DNA from: UBA10329 sp964500205
Lineage (GTDB): Bacteria > Bacteroidota > Bacteroidia > UBA10329
Assembly: GCA_964500205.1 (NCBI GenBank)
Contig: CAZCNS010000005.1
Span: forward strand, 186,001 to 250,000
DNA length: 64,000 bases
Reading direction: 5' to 3'
The translations under genes were made by a program, and so were the position numbers. Within the stretch, counting starts at the first letter, position 1. The number at the start of each line of letters is the position of its first letter. Shown here piece by piece: positions 17,260 through 26,308 of the stretch. Below the pieces are notes generated by a model. It saw only the letters and a program-made list of their open reading frames with translations, had not been told where the DNA came from and searched no databases.

Positions 17260-17952
17260 ATGAACAGGAAATTTCTCATCGTATTGCTATCGGCCATGCC
17301 ATTGGCCCTGTTTTCAATAACTGACGCCACTGCGCAAGAGCGGTTGTATTTCCTCAGTGGCGAGGAGCGTGATGTGAAGATCACCGAGGTCTCGCCCACC
17401 GAGATCAAGTACCGCGAGATGGGAGATACCGAGGGGCCTGTGTTCATCATCCCAAAGGCAGAGCTGTTCAAGGTGAACTACCAAAGCGGCAGGGTGGAGG
17501 TGATCGATCAGGCCAAGGCTGCACCCGCCAAGCCGGCCGCACCGGCCAATGCGACTGTGGCGGGCTCGGTGCTCATAGACAAATGGGGGCGCACGTCCTT
17601 TGAGAACCGCAAGATCTACCGGCAGAAACTGACAGGGGGAATCGTGGGCATGAGTGCCGGTGCAGTTTTCACGGCTCTTGCCATTCCTTTCATTGCCAAT
17701 GCATACACTCCTTTCTGGGACATCGAGCCGGTTCCCTCATTGGTACTTGGGGGTATTTTAGCTGTTGGGGCCACCGCAGAGTTCGTACTCGGAGCGATCA
17801 ATTTCGGCACTATGGGCAAGTACAAGAAGCGGGCAGAGGACCTGGAGGCGGGCATAACCTTTCGACCTACGCTGCTCAACGCCAACCGCTACCAAGGCGC
17901 CAGCGTGATGAACAGCCCCGGCTACGGGGTCACGGTGGGCATCAGGTTCTAA
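17260..17952 (+). CDS. Exported protein with two C-terminal membrane segments, unknown function
   Basis: A 230-residue protein with a signal peptide ending DATAQ. An N-terminal small beta domain follows (RLYFLSGEERDVKITEVSPT, IIPKAELFKVNYQSG), of the type seen in many Bacteroidota exported proteins. Then come an Ala/Pro-rich linker (about 85-105) and two hydrophobic segments (about 128-150 and 160-185). The N-terminal pattern (strand, tolerance for K/E, then a kx-elxkV strand) resembles that of the protein at 62280-62819, another exported protein in this window. No function can be assigned. Confidence 0.7.
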   Translation: MNRKFLIVLLSAMPLALFSITDATAQERLYFLSGEERDVKITEVSPTEIKYREMGDTEGPVFIIPKAELFKVNYQSGRVEVIDQAKAAPAKPAAPANATVAGSVLIDKWGRTSFENRKIYRQKLTGGIVGMSAGAVFTALAIPFIANAYTPFWDIEPVPSLVLGGILAVGATAEFVLGAINFGTMGKYKKRAEDLEAGITFRPTLLNANRYQGASVMNSPGYGVTVGIRF

Positions 17953-17962
17953 GGGCGCTTTC

Positions 17963-18610
17963 TCAAGGTGCGTTCTGGGGGTAGCAACCGTCCGGACCGG
18001 GCGAGTTGGTGGAGGTGACGGTGAAAGTCCTTGTTTTGGTATAGGTGCCGTTGAATCCCTCACAGGTGCGGGTCATGGTGTAGCTGCGTCCGAACACGAG
18101 ATTGGGCACAAACAGGGTGTTGGGCGAATTGCAATAAGGTGGATTCACAGAGCTCAACGGTCCCTCGTAACCCGCTCCGCAGTAGTCGAGGATTCCATTG
18201 TTGAGAATGATGCCCCCATTGGTCTCTCTCAGTTGGATTATCGCGGTACCGGTGCAGGTCTCGAAGAAGGTGCCAGCGGTGGCAGAGCAATGGAGATTGC
18301 TGCGGGTGATGACCAGATTGTAAGTGGTGCTGTTTCCACCGCCACCGCCTGTTCCGCCACCACCGGTTCCACCTCCCCCTGTTCCACCACCTCCAGTGGT
18401 ATTGCAGTCCGCAGTGCTTCGTGTGCCGCAGTCTGCACAGTCCGTGCCGCAGGGGCAAAGGCTGTAAACGGATCCCGGACCACCATCATCGCATACGCCA
18501 TCGTTGGCGTAAGTACAGGTGTTGCTACAGCCGGGCCCCTCTTCAATATCATCTTTGAAAAGGCAACCGTTGAACATCAGTCCGAGCAGAAGCAGAAGTA
18601 TTAGACGCAT
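17963..18610 (-). CDS. Cys-rich lipoprotein with Gly-rich linker
   Basis: A 215-residue lipoprotein; signal peptide MRLILLLLLGLMFNGC. After the lipid Cys comes a compact module with eight Cys (CTYANDGVCDDGGPG, CPCGTDCADCG), resembling small Ca-binding/EGF-like modules with the pattern C-x-x-A-x-D-G-x-C-D-D-G-G. Then four TGGGG units form a flexible linker encoded by an imperfect 15-base tandem repeat (about 18335-18400). The C-terminal beta domain has six Cys. It is likely surface exposed; function unknown. The ATG at 18610 starts the signal peptide. Confidence 0.75.
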   Translation of the reverse strand: MRLILLLLLGLMFNGCLFKDDIEEGPGCSNTCTYANDGVCDDGGPGSVYSLCPCGTDCADCGTRSTADCNTTGGGGTGGGGTGGGGTGGGGGNSTTYNLVITRSNLHCSATAGTFFETCTGTAIIQLRETNGGIILNNGILDYCGAGYEGPLSSVNPPYCNSPNTLFVPNLVFGRSYTMTRTCEGFNGTYTKTRTFTVTSTNSPGPDGCYPQNAP

Positions 18611-18719
18611 GGGTGGGTCAGTGATAGGTGAACGAGGCAATTTTCAGCATCCCTCTGAATCCTTGAAATAGCCCTTAAGGGCCATGTCTCCGCCACCTTC
18701 CGCACCCTTGCAGATGCCC

Positions 18720-18727
18720 TACCTTTG
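18720..18727 (+). promoter_or_regulatory. -7 promoter box TACCTTTG
   Basis: A perfect match to the Bacteroidota -7 box TAnnTTTG, 55 bases before the ATG of the S41 protease gene, in the 172-base divergent gap. A clear -33 TTG at the usual spacing is not visible. Confidence 0.5.
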
Positions 18728-18782
18728 CTTTCTGCGAAATATCCGAGGCGCGCGAGCGTTTCTACGGATTCAAAAGAGAGCA

Positions 18783-20441
18783 ATGACCTTCAAGCGCCAT
18801 CTGAGGAAGACCCTCATCATCCTGCCTCTTGCAGGGCTCACGCTGTTCACTTCCAGCTATGTGGACAGCTACTTCGAGATCAGCAAGAACCTCGACATCT
18901 TCATCAGCCTGTACAAGGAGCTGCACCTCTACTACGTGGACGAGACCCAGCCAGGCAAGCTCATGGAGGAGGGCATCAACGGCATGTTGGAGTCCTTGGA
19001 CCCTTACACCAACTTCATCCCTGAGAGCGACATTGAGGATTATCGTTTCATGACCACCGGACAGTATGGGGGCATCGGGGCGTTGATCAGAAAAAAAGGC
19101 GATCATGTGCTGGTGGCCGAGCCTTACGAGGGTTTCGGGGCCGACAAGGCGGGCCTCATCGCAGGCGACATCATCCTCGAGATCAACGGCAAACCTACCG
19201 AGGGCAAGAGCGTGGAGGATGTGAGCACCGCGCTGAAGGGTCAGCCTAAGACCGAGGTCAAGGTGAAGATCGAGAGGCCGGGATCGGACAAGCTCATCAA
19301 TAAGACCATCATTCGTGAGGAGGTGCAGATCAAGAGCGTGCCTTACAGCGGCATGTTAGACAGCGAGGTGGGCTACGTGAACCTTAGCAGCTTCACTGAC
19401 AACTGCAGCAAGGACGTGGCCGATGCCATTGCGGAGCTGAAGGGTAAAGGCATGAAGAAACTGGTGCTCGACCTGCGAGGCAATCCGGGCGGCCTGCTGA
19501 ACGAGGCGGTGAAACTCAGCAACATCTTCGTGGAGAAGGACGAACTCATCGTCAGCACCAAGGGCAAAGTGCAGGAATGGAACAAGGACTATAAGGCACC
19601 GTCCCGTCCCTTGGAGCCCGACATGCCAGTGGCTGTGCTGGTGAACAGCGGTTCGGCATCGGCATCAGAGATCGTGGCGGGCGTGCTGCAAGACCTCGAC
19701 CGAGGCGTTGTCATCGGGCAGCGCACCTTCGGCAAGGGGCTGGTGCAGACCACGCGGCCCCTGAGCTACAACGCACAGCTCAAGGTGACCACGGCCAAGT
19801 ACTACATCCCCAGCGGAAGATGCATCCAGGCCGTGAACTATGCCGAGCGCAACGAGGACGGCAGTGTGAGCAAAGTGCCTGACAGCCTACAGACCCTGTT
19901 CCAGACCCGTGGCGGCAGATCGGTCTATGACGGTGGCGGCATTCTGCCCGACATCGAGGTGGAACCAAGCCGCCTCTCTGATATCGCCTTCAGCCTGGGC
20001 AGCAAGTTCCTCCTCTTCGACTTTGCCACTGAATACAAGCTCCGCAACCCGACCATTCCGCCCGCCAGCGAGTTCAGGGTGGACGATGAACTGTACGCGG
20101 AGTTGAAAAAGTGGCTTTCAGGAAAGGAGTTCGACTACACCACTGAGAGTGAGCAGATGATAAAAGAGCTGCGCGAGGCGGCCGAGGACGACAGGTATCT
20201 CGAACGCATCAAGGCCGAGCTCGATGCCTTGGAGGCCAAAGTGACCCACAGCAAGACAGAGGACCTCGAGACCTTCTCCGACCAGATCCGCGAACTGCTG
20301 GAGGGCGAGATCGTGTCACGCTACCACTATCAGCGCGGACGCATCGAGTCCATGCTGCGCCACGACCAGGAAGTGGAGCGTGCCGTAAAGTTGCTCAATG
20401 ACCCCGGGGCCTACCGCGAGGTGCTCTCTGTCAAAAAGTGA
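18783..20441 (+). CDS. ctpA: C-terminal processing peptidase, S41A (CtpA/Prc family)
   Basis: A 552-residue periplasmic or membrane-tethered serine protease. An N-terminal signal/anchor (LIILPLAGLTLF) is followed by a helical region, a PDZ domain with the carboxylate-binding motif YGGIGALI (about residues 96-103), and the S41 catalytic core. The Ser nucleophile is in NSGSASASEIVAG and the general-base Lys in QRTFGKGLVQT. The C-terminal 150 residues are helical and charged, as usual for Bacteroidota copies. Such enzymes degrade or trim exported proteins. The ATG at 18783 is used since earlier codons do not form a signal peptide. The O-antigen ligase gene follows after 12 bases, so they share a transcript. 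Confidence 0.92.
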   Translation: MTFKRHLRKTLIILPLAGLTLFTSSYVDSYFEISKNLDIFISLYKELHLYYVDETQPGKLMEEGINGMLESLDPYTNFIPESDIEDYRFMTTGQYGGIGALIRKKGDHVLVAEPYEGFGADKAGLIAGDIILEINGKPTEGKSVEDVSTALKGQPKTEVKVKIERPGSDKLINKTIIREEVQIKSVPYSGMLDSEVGYVNLSSFTDNCSKDVADAIAELKGKGMKKLVLDLRGNPGGLLNEAVKLSNIFVEKDELIVSTKGKVQEWNKDYKAPSRPLEPDMPVAVLVNSGSASASEIVAGVLQDLDRGVVIGQRTFGKGLVQTTRPLSYNAQLKVTTAKYYIPSGRCIQAVNYAERNEDGSVSKVPDSLQTLFQTRGGRSVYDGGGILPDIEVEPSRLSDIAFSLGSKFLLFDFATEYKLRNPTIPPASEFRVDDELYAELKKWLSGKEFDYTTESEQMIKELREAAEDDRYLERIKAELDALEAKVTHSKTEDLETFSDQIRELLEGEIVSRYHYQRGRIESMLRHDQEVERAVKLLNDPGAYREVLSVKK

Positions 20442-20453
20442 CCCTGAGCGGGA

Positions 20454-22028
20454 ATGGGACTCCTCCCCGACCATCAGCACCGTAACCTCACCTTCATCGG
20501 GCTGGCACTGGTGGCCATAGGCTTGCCGCTCAGTGTGTTCCTGATGAGCGTGGGGCAGTTCGTGCTCATAGGGAATTGGCTGCTGGAGCGCGATCATCGC
20601 AGGCGGCTGCGGCAGTTCGTCACAGACCCGCTGTCCATGGTGCTCAGTTCCGTGTGGCTTGCGCACCTCGTAGGCGTGCTCTGGGCGCCCGACACCGCTG
20701 CGGCACTGGCCGATGTGCGCGTGAAGCTGCCGCTGGTTCTTCTGCCCCTCGTCCTTTTCACATCGCGCATGCCCGAGCCCGCCCGCCTCAGGCAGGTCCT
20801 TTACCTGTTTGTGCTCGCCACTGTAGCAGGATCGCTGGTAGGGCTGGTGAACTACCTTGGACTCAGCGGGCAGGTCATTGTGGAGAAACGCCACCTTTCC
20901 GTCTTCATCTCTCACATCAGGTTCAGCATGATGGTGGTGATGTCCATGCTGATTCTCGGTCATTTTCTGGAGCAGGAATGGAAGCGATGGGGGGCAGGGG
21001 AGAAGGTGTTCGTCCTGCTGCTGCTGGTGTGGTTGTTCTATTTCCTGGTGCTGCTGGAGTCGGCCACGGGCTATCTCGTTTTCGTGGCATTGCTCGGGCT
21101 TTATCTGCTGCGGAAGCTGCTTAGGGCCCGCAGCGTGGCCGTGCGAGGGTCAGCGGCAATGCTGCTGGTGGGCGCCCTGTTTGCAGGACTCTTCTATGTC
21201 AACGGCATCTATCGGTCGCATCAGCTCGATTTTCCCTTTGTTTTCGAGGAATTGCCTCAGCACACGGTCAACGGGCGCGAGTATGAGCACTATCCCGCCC
21301 GGCATTTCAAGGAAAATGGCCATCGCATGTGGAACATGGTGTGCGAGCCGGAGCTGGAGATCGCTTGGCCATCGCGCAGTGCCATGCACATCGACAGCAG
21401 CGATATGCGCGGTCAGCGGCTGCGGTTCACACTGATGCGCTACCTCACTTCGCTCGGGCTGCCCAAAGACTCGCTAGGCGTGATGACCCTTTCGGCCACC
21501 GATGTCCGAAATGTCGAGCTGGGATTCACCAACCATCGCTATACCCAGCGCTGGGGCGTGTCGCGCAGGCTGGCCGAGTTCTTCTGGCAGTGGGACAACT
21601 ATGTGCATACAGGAGACCCTAACAATTCCACCCTCATTCAGCGTATCGTCTATGCACAGGTGGGCATGGACATCGCACGTCAGCATCCGCTCATCGGTGT
21701 GGGCACAGGTGGGCTGGTGTGGGCTTACGAAAGAGCCTATGAGAAGGACGATAGGCGCCTGCTGCCTCAATTCCGCCTCATTGCCCACAACCAGTTCCTC
21801 GCCACGGCCATCTGCCTCGGTCTTCCGGCAACGATATGGTTCATCTTCTCCCTTCTTTTTCCGTTGAAACGAATGTGGCGCAGTCTGCCGTACGTGGGCT
21901 TCCTGCTCATCATCACGCTTTCGTTCCTCAGCGACAATACGTTGGGCAGCCAGGCCGGGGTCACGCTCTATGCGTTCCTTAATGCACTCCTCATCGTTGT
22001 TCACGGCAACGACAGGGCCGCTCGATAG
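20454..22028 (+). CDS. O-antigen ligase family membrane protein (WaaL-like)
   Basis: A 524-residue polytopic membrane protein with about ten helices and a long periplasmic loop (roughly residues 250-400). The loop ends at the conserved region IGVGTGGLVWAYERAYEK...HNQFLATA, which carries the characteristic His of the Wzy_C/O-antigen ligase fold. It would join polysaccharide to lipid A-core or another lipid carrier on the periplasmic side. The genes for two glycosyltransferases converge on it from the other strand, and the 28-base overlap of the coding ends is unusual. Substrate is not predictable. Confidence 0.85.
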   Translation: MGLLPDHQHRNLTFIGLALVAIGLPLSVFLMSVGQFVLIGNWLLERDHRRRLRQFVTDPLSMVLSSVWLAHLVGVLWAPDTAAALADVRVKLPLVLLPLVLFTSRMPEPARLRQVLYLFVLATVAGSLVGLVNYLGLSGQVIVEKRHLSVFISHIRFSMMVVMSMLILGHFLEQEWKRWGAGEKVFVLLLLVWLFYFLVLLESATGYLVFVALLGLYLLRKLLRARSVAVRGSAAMLLVGALFAGLFYVNGIYRSHQLDFPFVFEELPQHTVNGREYEHYPARHFKENGHRMWNMVCEPELEIAWPSRSAMHIDSSDMRGQRLRFTLMRYLTSLGLPKDSLGVMTLSATDVRNVELGFTNHRYTQRWGVSRRLAEFFWQWDNYVHTGDPNNSTLIQRIVYAQVGMDIARQHPLIGVGTGGLVWAYERAYEKDDRRLLPQFRLIAHNQFLATAICLGLPATIWFIFSLLFPLKRMWRSLPYVGFLLIITLSFLSDNTLGSQAGVTLYAFLNALLIVVHGNDRAAR

Positions 22029-23128
22029 ATAGCCAACGTACTTTCACACATGCGAAGCACCGAAAACTTGCGCATGTGCTCACGGGCGTTGCGCACAAGC
22101 AGGTCTGCAAGCTGCGGGTCGGTAAGAAGTCGACTAGAATGCTGACCAAGTGCCACGTCATCGTTGACAGGAGCCAGCAGTCCCGTGTTCCCATCGATCA
22201 CCATCTCGGGGATGCCGCCCGTGGAGGTCGCCACCACAGGCACACCTGCCGCCATCGCATCCAACACTGAGGTGCCGAGGCCCTCACTTTCCGGTGTGGT
22301 GATGAAAAGGTCGAGCGAGGCCAGCAATTGTGGCACATCATCACGGAAGCCGAGCAGCTTCACTTGTCCTGAAAGACCAAGCGATGTCACTTGTTTCTCC
22401 AGTTCACTTCGCAATGGCCCTTCGCCAGCGATTACGGCCACCACGGGTGCCTCAGACGCTGTCGCAATGTTTCTTACGGTATTGAGAAAAGTGAAAAGCC
22501 CTTTCTCGGCTGTCAGCGCGGCCACGGTGCCGATGAGGATAGAGCTGGGGCCTGCACCCAATTCCGACCTTAGTGCCTCTGAGCGCGAGAGACTTCGGAA
22601 GCGAGACAGGTCGATGCCCGAGTGCACCGTCATGGTCTTGTGTGCATCAATGCCCGAGGCGATGGCAGCCTCGCGCACCGCGTCAGACACGCAGATGACC
22701 CTCCGAACACTGGCATGATGGTATTTCCATTGGGATAAGATCCCTTTCCCAATCGGGAACGGCACCCTTCGGCTCACGATGATCTGTGCATTCATCCCAA
22801 AAAGTGAAGCTGCCATGACGGCCATGGTGTGCGCGTGGGCATCATGTGCGTGGATCAAGGTCGCATCACTTTTTTTGGAGAAACGAGCAAGCCGGAAGGC
22901 CATAACAGGATCGATGGATGCGAAGCGGGGCCATGCTACATGGTTGATGTTGTGTGCGATGCAATGCCGCTCCATGGCACTGCCGCTGCGACATACCACC
23001 TCCTGACGCACACCGGCAACGGCAAGTCCAGCCATCAGATAGGCTACCTGCTGTTCGCCACCGCGCCAGCCTATCTGCGTGGACACATGGATCACGCAGA
23101 GAGAGGATCTTTCACGTTCACCCTTCAT
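22001..23128 (-). CDS. Glycosyltransferase family 4
   Basis: A 375-residue GT-B fold glycosyltransferase. The N-terminal domain starts VIHVSTQIGWRGGEQQVAYL; the C-terminal nucleotide-sugar site has the GT4 signature EGLGTSVLDAMAAGVPVVAT with the conserved ExG...E pattern near residues 270-290. It probably acts at the cytoplasmic membrane in LPS core or glycan assembly. Its start overlaps the end of the next upstream gene (23118-23864) by 11 bases, so the two are coupled. Its end overlaps the O-antigen ligase on the opposite strand. Confidence 0.9.
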   Translation of the reverse strand: MKGERERSSLCVIHVSTQIGWRGGEQQVAYLMAGLAVAGVRQEVVCRSGSAMERHCIAHNINHVAWPRFASIDPVMAFRLARFSKKSDATLIHAHDAHAHTMAVMAASLFGMNAQIIVSRRVPFPIGKGILSQWKYHHASVRRVICVSDAVREAAIASGIDAHKTMTVHSGIDLSRFRSLSRSEALRSELGAGPSSILIGTVAALTAEKGLFTFLNTVRNIATASEAPVVAVIAGEGPLRSELEKQVTSLGLSGQVKLLGFRDDVPQLLASLDLFITTPESEGLGTSVLDAMAAGVPVVATSTGGIPEMVIDGNTGLLAPVNDDVALGQHSSRLLTDPQLADLLVRNAREHMRKFSVLRMCESTLAIYRAALSLP

Positions 23129-23864
23129 TCATCCGCTTCATGAAAACTTCCCGTTGATAGGCGGCCCCGGCCGATATGACCGCGATGTTCCATCCAGCAT
23201 TCCCATCCAGAAATCCTCTTTTGAGGAAAAAGATCTTGACGAAGCGGGTAATGGCTCTGAAAACGCCCCGGAGCAGCGAGCCGCGCTTACCGCTCTCCAC
23301 GCGCTGCTCTGCAGCCAACTTTGCATAGCGTGTGGCCCGTTCTCGGTGCTCATCGACCGTGTAGCAGGTGTAATGTAGCAGGTCGCCCTTCATCTGGTTG
23401 ATGGGCAGTTCGGTCATCAGCCGTTCGTGGACGCGGTCGTCTGTCCAGCTTGCTTTTCCCTTGGGGAACATTCGGAACTTGCGGTCGGGATACCAGCCGC
23501 TGTGGCGCACCCATTTCCCGCAATAATTGCTCAGGCGGTTGAAGCGGAAGGCACCGGGCGTCCCATTTTTCTTCCAAGCGAGCAGCGATTGCCGAAGTTC
23601 ATCGGAGAGGGCCTCGTCCGCATCGAGCACGATGATGTTGGTGTGAGCGGTGAGGCCGATGGCGTGGTTGCGCTGCGGGCCATAACCGGGCCATGGGTTG
23701 TGGTGGAAATGCGCGCCCAGCTCCCGGCAGATGTCCTCAGTGCGGTCGGTGGAGCCACTGTCGACCACCACCACCTCATCGGCCACACCTTCCAGCGATT
23801 GCAGGCAGCGGCCGATGTTGCGCTCTTCGTTGAGGGTGATGATGACGGCAGACAGCAGGTTCAC
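23118..23864 (-). CDS. Glycosyltransferase family 2 (LPS core type, WaaE/KdtX-like)
   Basis: A 248-residue GT-A enzyme starting LLSAVIITLNEERNIGRCLQ, with the donor-site Asp in VVDSGSTDRT and the DXD-like ADEAL in IVLDADEALSD. It contains GAFRFNRLSNYCGKWVRHSGWYPDRK-like core residues, typical of the lipooligosaccharide core beta-glucosyltransferase group. The start codon is GTG at 23864. It would add a sugar to the LPS inner core. First gene of a two-gene unit with the GT4 gene. Confidence 0.9.
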   Translation of the reverse strand: MNLLSAVIITLNEERNIGRCLQSLEGVADEVVVVDSGSTDRTEDICRELGAHFHHNPWPGYGPQRNHAIGLTAHTNIIVLDADEALSDELRQSLLAWKKNGTPGAFRFNRLSNYCGKWVRHSGWYPDRKFRMFPKGKASWTDDRVHERLMTELPINQMKGDLLHYTCYTVDEHRERATRYAKLAAEQRVESGKRGSLLRGVFRAITRFVKIFFLKRGFLDGNAGWNIAVISAGAAYQREVFMKRMNEG

Positions 23865-23923
23865 AGGGCGAAGGTAGGCCGCTGAACATACTCACGGGCC
23901 GCGACTTCTGTAACCTCACATGT

Positions 23924-23931
23924 TAGATTTG
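23924..23931 (+). promoter_or_regulatory. -7 promoter box TAGATTTG next to the start codon
   Basis: A perfect TAnnTTTG box whose last base is 5 bases before the ATG at 23936. Transcription would start at or within a few bases of the ATG, implying a leaderless or nearly leaderless mRNA. Confidence 0.55.
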
Positions 23932-23935
23932 CAAC

Positions 23936-24685
23936 ATGGACATGCTCTTCAGGCCATTCCGAGTGCTGTGGCGGTATCTTTTCTTCATCACCACGTTCCT
24001 TACGTTAATGCCGCTTTTTCCGTTCTTCCTGTACTTCGTGCAGCATGAGGAGCATTTCAAGAAGGCCATGTTCCTTAAGCGCGTCTGGGCCCGCCTCATG
24101 ACCTGGCCCATGGGCATGATCACACTGACCGAGGAAGAGGAGACACCCGGCTCAGGCCCGTATCTGATCATTCTCAATCACACCTCTTTTCTGGACATCA
24201 TGCAGGCGTACATAGCCATTCCTATCTACTTTCATTTCGTGGGCAGGTCAGGGCTGGGACGCTGGTGGTTCTTCAACATCTTTTTCAAGAAGATGGACAT
24301 CCTGATAGACCGCGACAATGCCCGCGCGTCCTACATCACCTATCAGCGCGTGGCCGATGACCTGAAAAAAGGCATCTCTGTTGGCATCTTCCCAGAGGCT
24401 ATCATACCAGCTGACACACCGAAGATGCTTCCATTCAAGAACGCTCCATTCAAGGTGGCCATAGAGCAGCAGGTGCCGATCCTGCCTGTCACATTCATAG
24501 GTGGTTGGAAGTTGCTTCCGGCCAAGCCTCACGTGCATCGTGGGGCGCGGCCGGGCATCGCGAGGGTAACGATCCATCGGGCCATTCCCACCGAAGGCCT
24601 TGGCCCCGAGGATGTCGGTCGGTTAAGAGACCGGACACGCAGCATCATTGCGAACGAACTGGCGCGTCACGGATACCCGCAATAA
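23936..24685 (+). CDS. 1-acyl-glycerol-3-phosphate acyltransferase family (PlsC)
   Basis: A 249-residue membrane-bound acyltransferase. An N-terminal hydrophobic hairpin (about residues 12-35) is followed by the HX4D catalytic motif in NHTSFLD, the GRSGLG strand, and the acceptor motif FPEA. It transfers a fatty acyl chain to lysophosphatidic acid or a related lysolipid. The ATG at 23936 is used; a second Met two codons on is equally possible. Single-gene unit ending 6 bases before a converging thioesterase gene. Confidence 0.9.
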   Translation: MDMLFRPFRVLWRYLFFITTFLTLMPLFPFFLYFVQHEEHFKKAMFLKRVWARLMTWPMGMITLTEEEETPGSGPYLIILNHTSFLDIMQAYIAIPIYFHFVGRSGLGRWWFFNIFFKKMDILIDRDNARASYITYQRVADDLKKGISVGIFPEAIIPADTPKMLPFKNAPFKVAIEQQVPILPVTFIGGWKLLPAKPHVHRGARPGIARVTIHRAIPTEGLGPEDVGRLRDRTRSIIANELARHGYPQ

Positions 24686-24691
24686 GCGCGT

Positions 24692-25120
24692 CTATCCTAT
24701 CGACATCATGTTCTGGGTGCAGCGGCTCAGTTCCTTGCCATCCGCGCCTTTCATGCTTGCTATCACGTGTATAGCCTTGCGGCCTTTCTTGACGATCTCG
24801 GCCTTCGCGCGAACCACGTCTCCTGCCCGCGCAGGTCGGAAAATGTCGGTGGTGAAGTTGAGGGTCACGAAGTGCGACTCGTTTTCCATGGCTGCGACCG
24901 CCATGCCCACCACCTCGTCCAGAATGGCTGCGTGAACACCCCCGTGCAGCGTGCCTACAGGGTTGCACATGTCGGGCCGCACGGTCACCTCGAGGGTAAG
25001 CGTGTCATCGCCCACTTCTCTGATAATGCCTCCCAGCCATGAGCTGAAGCCCTGCACATGGCCGGTGGAAGGCTTGTCTATCATCGACACGAAGAATGAC
25101 CTGATACCGTTCTTGCTCAT
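24692..25120 (-). CDS. Hotdog-fold thioesterase (PaaI family)
   Basis: A 142-residue hotdog protein with the PaaI/YbgC signature: NPVGTLHGGVHAAILDEVVG, where the Asp or Glu of the central helix and the HGG loop form the acyl-CoA thioesterase site, and a following strand HFVTLNFTTDIFRPARAGD. It should hydrolyse acyl-CoA thioesters in the cytoplasm; the acyl group is not predictable. Start ATG at 25120. Transcribed divergently from the bactofilin gene. Confidence 0.88.
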   Translation of the reverse strand: MSKNGIRSFFVSMIDKPSTGHVQGFSSWLGGIIREVGDDTLTLEVTVRPDMCNPVGTLHGGVHAAILDEVVGMAVAAMENESHFVTLNFTTDIFRPARAGDVVRAKAEIVKKGRKAIHVIASMKGADGKELSRCTQNMMSIG

Positions 25121-25248
25121 TGGAAAAAGATGTTAAAAGCTGACTGCTACGCTGTTCGGAGGAGACTGAGATGGAATGTCGTGTGCACGAATGTCTATAT
25201 TTACGGCCCTTACCCAAACAAACCGCAAGGTTAACAGTTCACACGCTC

Positions 25249-25686
25249 ATGTTCAATAGCAAGTCAGGCAGCGAGGCAGGGAAGTCAGGCTCGGCAGCCA
25301 TGCCCAATCATATCAACAGCGACACCATCATCGAGGGAACCATCCGCGCCAAGGGAAATCTGAGGATGGACGGAACCCTCAAGGGTGACCTCGAATGTCA
25401 GGGCCGCCTCGTAGTGGGGGCCAGTGGCGTGGTAGAAGGCAACGTGCGCTGCGAGAATGCCGAAATCGAAGGCACGCTCAAGGCCAACATCACAGTGAGC
25501 GACCTGCTTACCCTCAAGTCAACAGCCAAGGTACACGGTGACATCCAGACCAAGAAACTGGCCATTGAGCCGGGCGCAGCGTTCACAGGTTCTTGCAGTA
25601 TGGGCACCGGTGCTGTGATAAAAGACATCGCGGATGCCTCAAGGAACCGTTCCGGAGAACAGCAACAGCAGCGGAAAACAGCCTAA
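25249..25686 (+). CDS. Bactofilin (DUF583 family)
   Basis: A 145-residue cytoskeletal protein. A disordered Ser/Gly-rich N-terminus (about 22 residues) is followed by a right-handed beta-helix core of repeating short strands (INSDTIIEGTIRAKGNLRMD, GTLKGDLECQGRLVVGAS, AKVHGDIQTKKLAIEPGA) and a basic, Gln-rich tail. Bactofilins polymerise without nucleotide and act in cell shape or polar scaffolding. The ATG at 25249 is chosen since upstream codons are atypical. The 3' end overlaps the AtpI-like gene by 53 bases, so the bactofilin heads the ATP synthase cluster. Confidence 0.92.
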   Translation: MFNSKSGSEAGKSGSAAMPNHINSDTIIEGTIRAKGNLRMDGTLKGDLECQGRLVVGASGVVEGNVRCENAEIEGTLKANITVSDLLTLKSTAKVHGDIQTKKLAIEPGAAFTGSCSMGTGAVIKDIADASRNRSGEQQQQRKTA

Positions 25687-25870
25687 CGCCATTCTGCGCT
25701 ATGCCGGTCTTGCCACCCAGATGATGGTCATCGTGGTGGTATGTGCATTGGCCGGGATATGGCTGGACGGGCACTTTGCAACTGAGAGCCCTTGGTTCAC
25801 CGGTGTGCTCACGGTCTTCGGGGTGGTGGCATCCATGTACACCGCTGTGAAGGATCTTTTGAGACATTGA
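25634..25870 (+). CDS. AtpI/AtpZ-like ATP synthase-associated membrane protein
   Basis: A 78-residue protein with two membrane helices (about residues 22-45 and 52-72) and the pattern LRYAGLATQMMVIVVVCALA, WLDGHF, and FTGVLTVFGVVASMYTA. This is the AtpI/AtpZ family, which assists c-ring assembly or Mg/Ca supply for F-type ATP synthase. Its position ahead of atpB supports this. The start overlaps the bactofilin gene by 53 bases; no later Met before the first helix would suit. Confidence 0.8.
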   Translation: MPQGTVPENSNSSGKQPNAILRYAGLATQMMVIVVVCALAGIWLDGHFATESPWFTGVLTVFGVVASMYTAVKDLLRH

Positions 25871-25889
25871 ACCGAGACAATCATTCCAC

Positions 25890-26255
25890 ATGAGTTACAT
25901 CATTAAAGCTTCGCTGATTGCTGTGGCAGTGGTCGGGGTCACTCATCTATTGGGGTCGCAGGCCGATGCGCGACTCTATCATCCGCATTTCCCGTTCGTC
26001 ACCCTGTTCTTCGCCCTGAGTTCGGTGGCGGCACACGAGGCCATTGTCCGCTCTTTGGCCGGCAATCCGCGCAGGTTCCCTGCCTATTTCATGGGCGTGT
26101 CAGGAATCAAGATGATGGTTTATCTGGTAGCTATCGGCATCTACGTTTTCATTCATCAGGAGAACGCTGTCCCGGTCATCGTTCTGTTCATGCTTCTCTA
26201 TGTGCTGTACACGGTCTTGGAGCTGGTCACTTTGGTGCCGAAGGTGAGCAAGTGA
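25890..26255 (+). CDS. Unknown membrane protein of the ATP synthase operon
   Basis: A 121-residue protein with four predicted helices (about residues 5-22, 32-50, 68-90 and 95-115). It occupies the place where many Bacteroidota have a small membrane gene between atpI and atpB. The sequence (FPFVTLFFALSSVAAHEAIV, KMMVYLVAIGIYVFIHQENA) shows no motif I can tie to a function. A role in F0 assembly is inference from position only. It starts 19 bases after the AtpI-like gene. Confidence 0.7.
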   Translation: MSYIIKASLIAVAVVGVTHLLGSQADARLYHPHFPFVTLFFALSSVAAHEAIVRSLAGNPRRFPAYFMGVSGIKMMVYLVAIGIYVFIHQENAVPVIVLFMLLYVLYTVLELVTLVPKVSK

Positions 26256-26308
26256 GCCCTTCGCCACAGTCCTTTCAGGTCTGATAAAAATCACATTAAA
26301 TCCGGTTG

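Noticed and set aside
20454..22028. O-antigen polymerase (Wzy) as the call instead of ligase
   Set aside because: Both share the Wzy_C fold; lack of a polysaccharide repeat-unit cluster and the linkage to core glycosyltransferases favour the ligase, so the general ligase-family name was kept.
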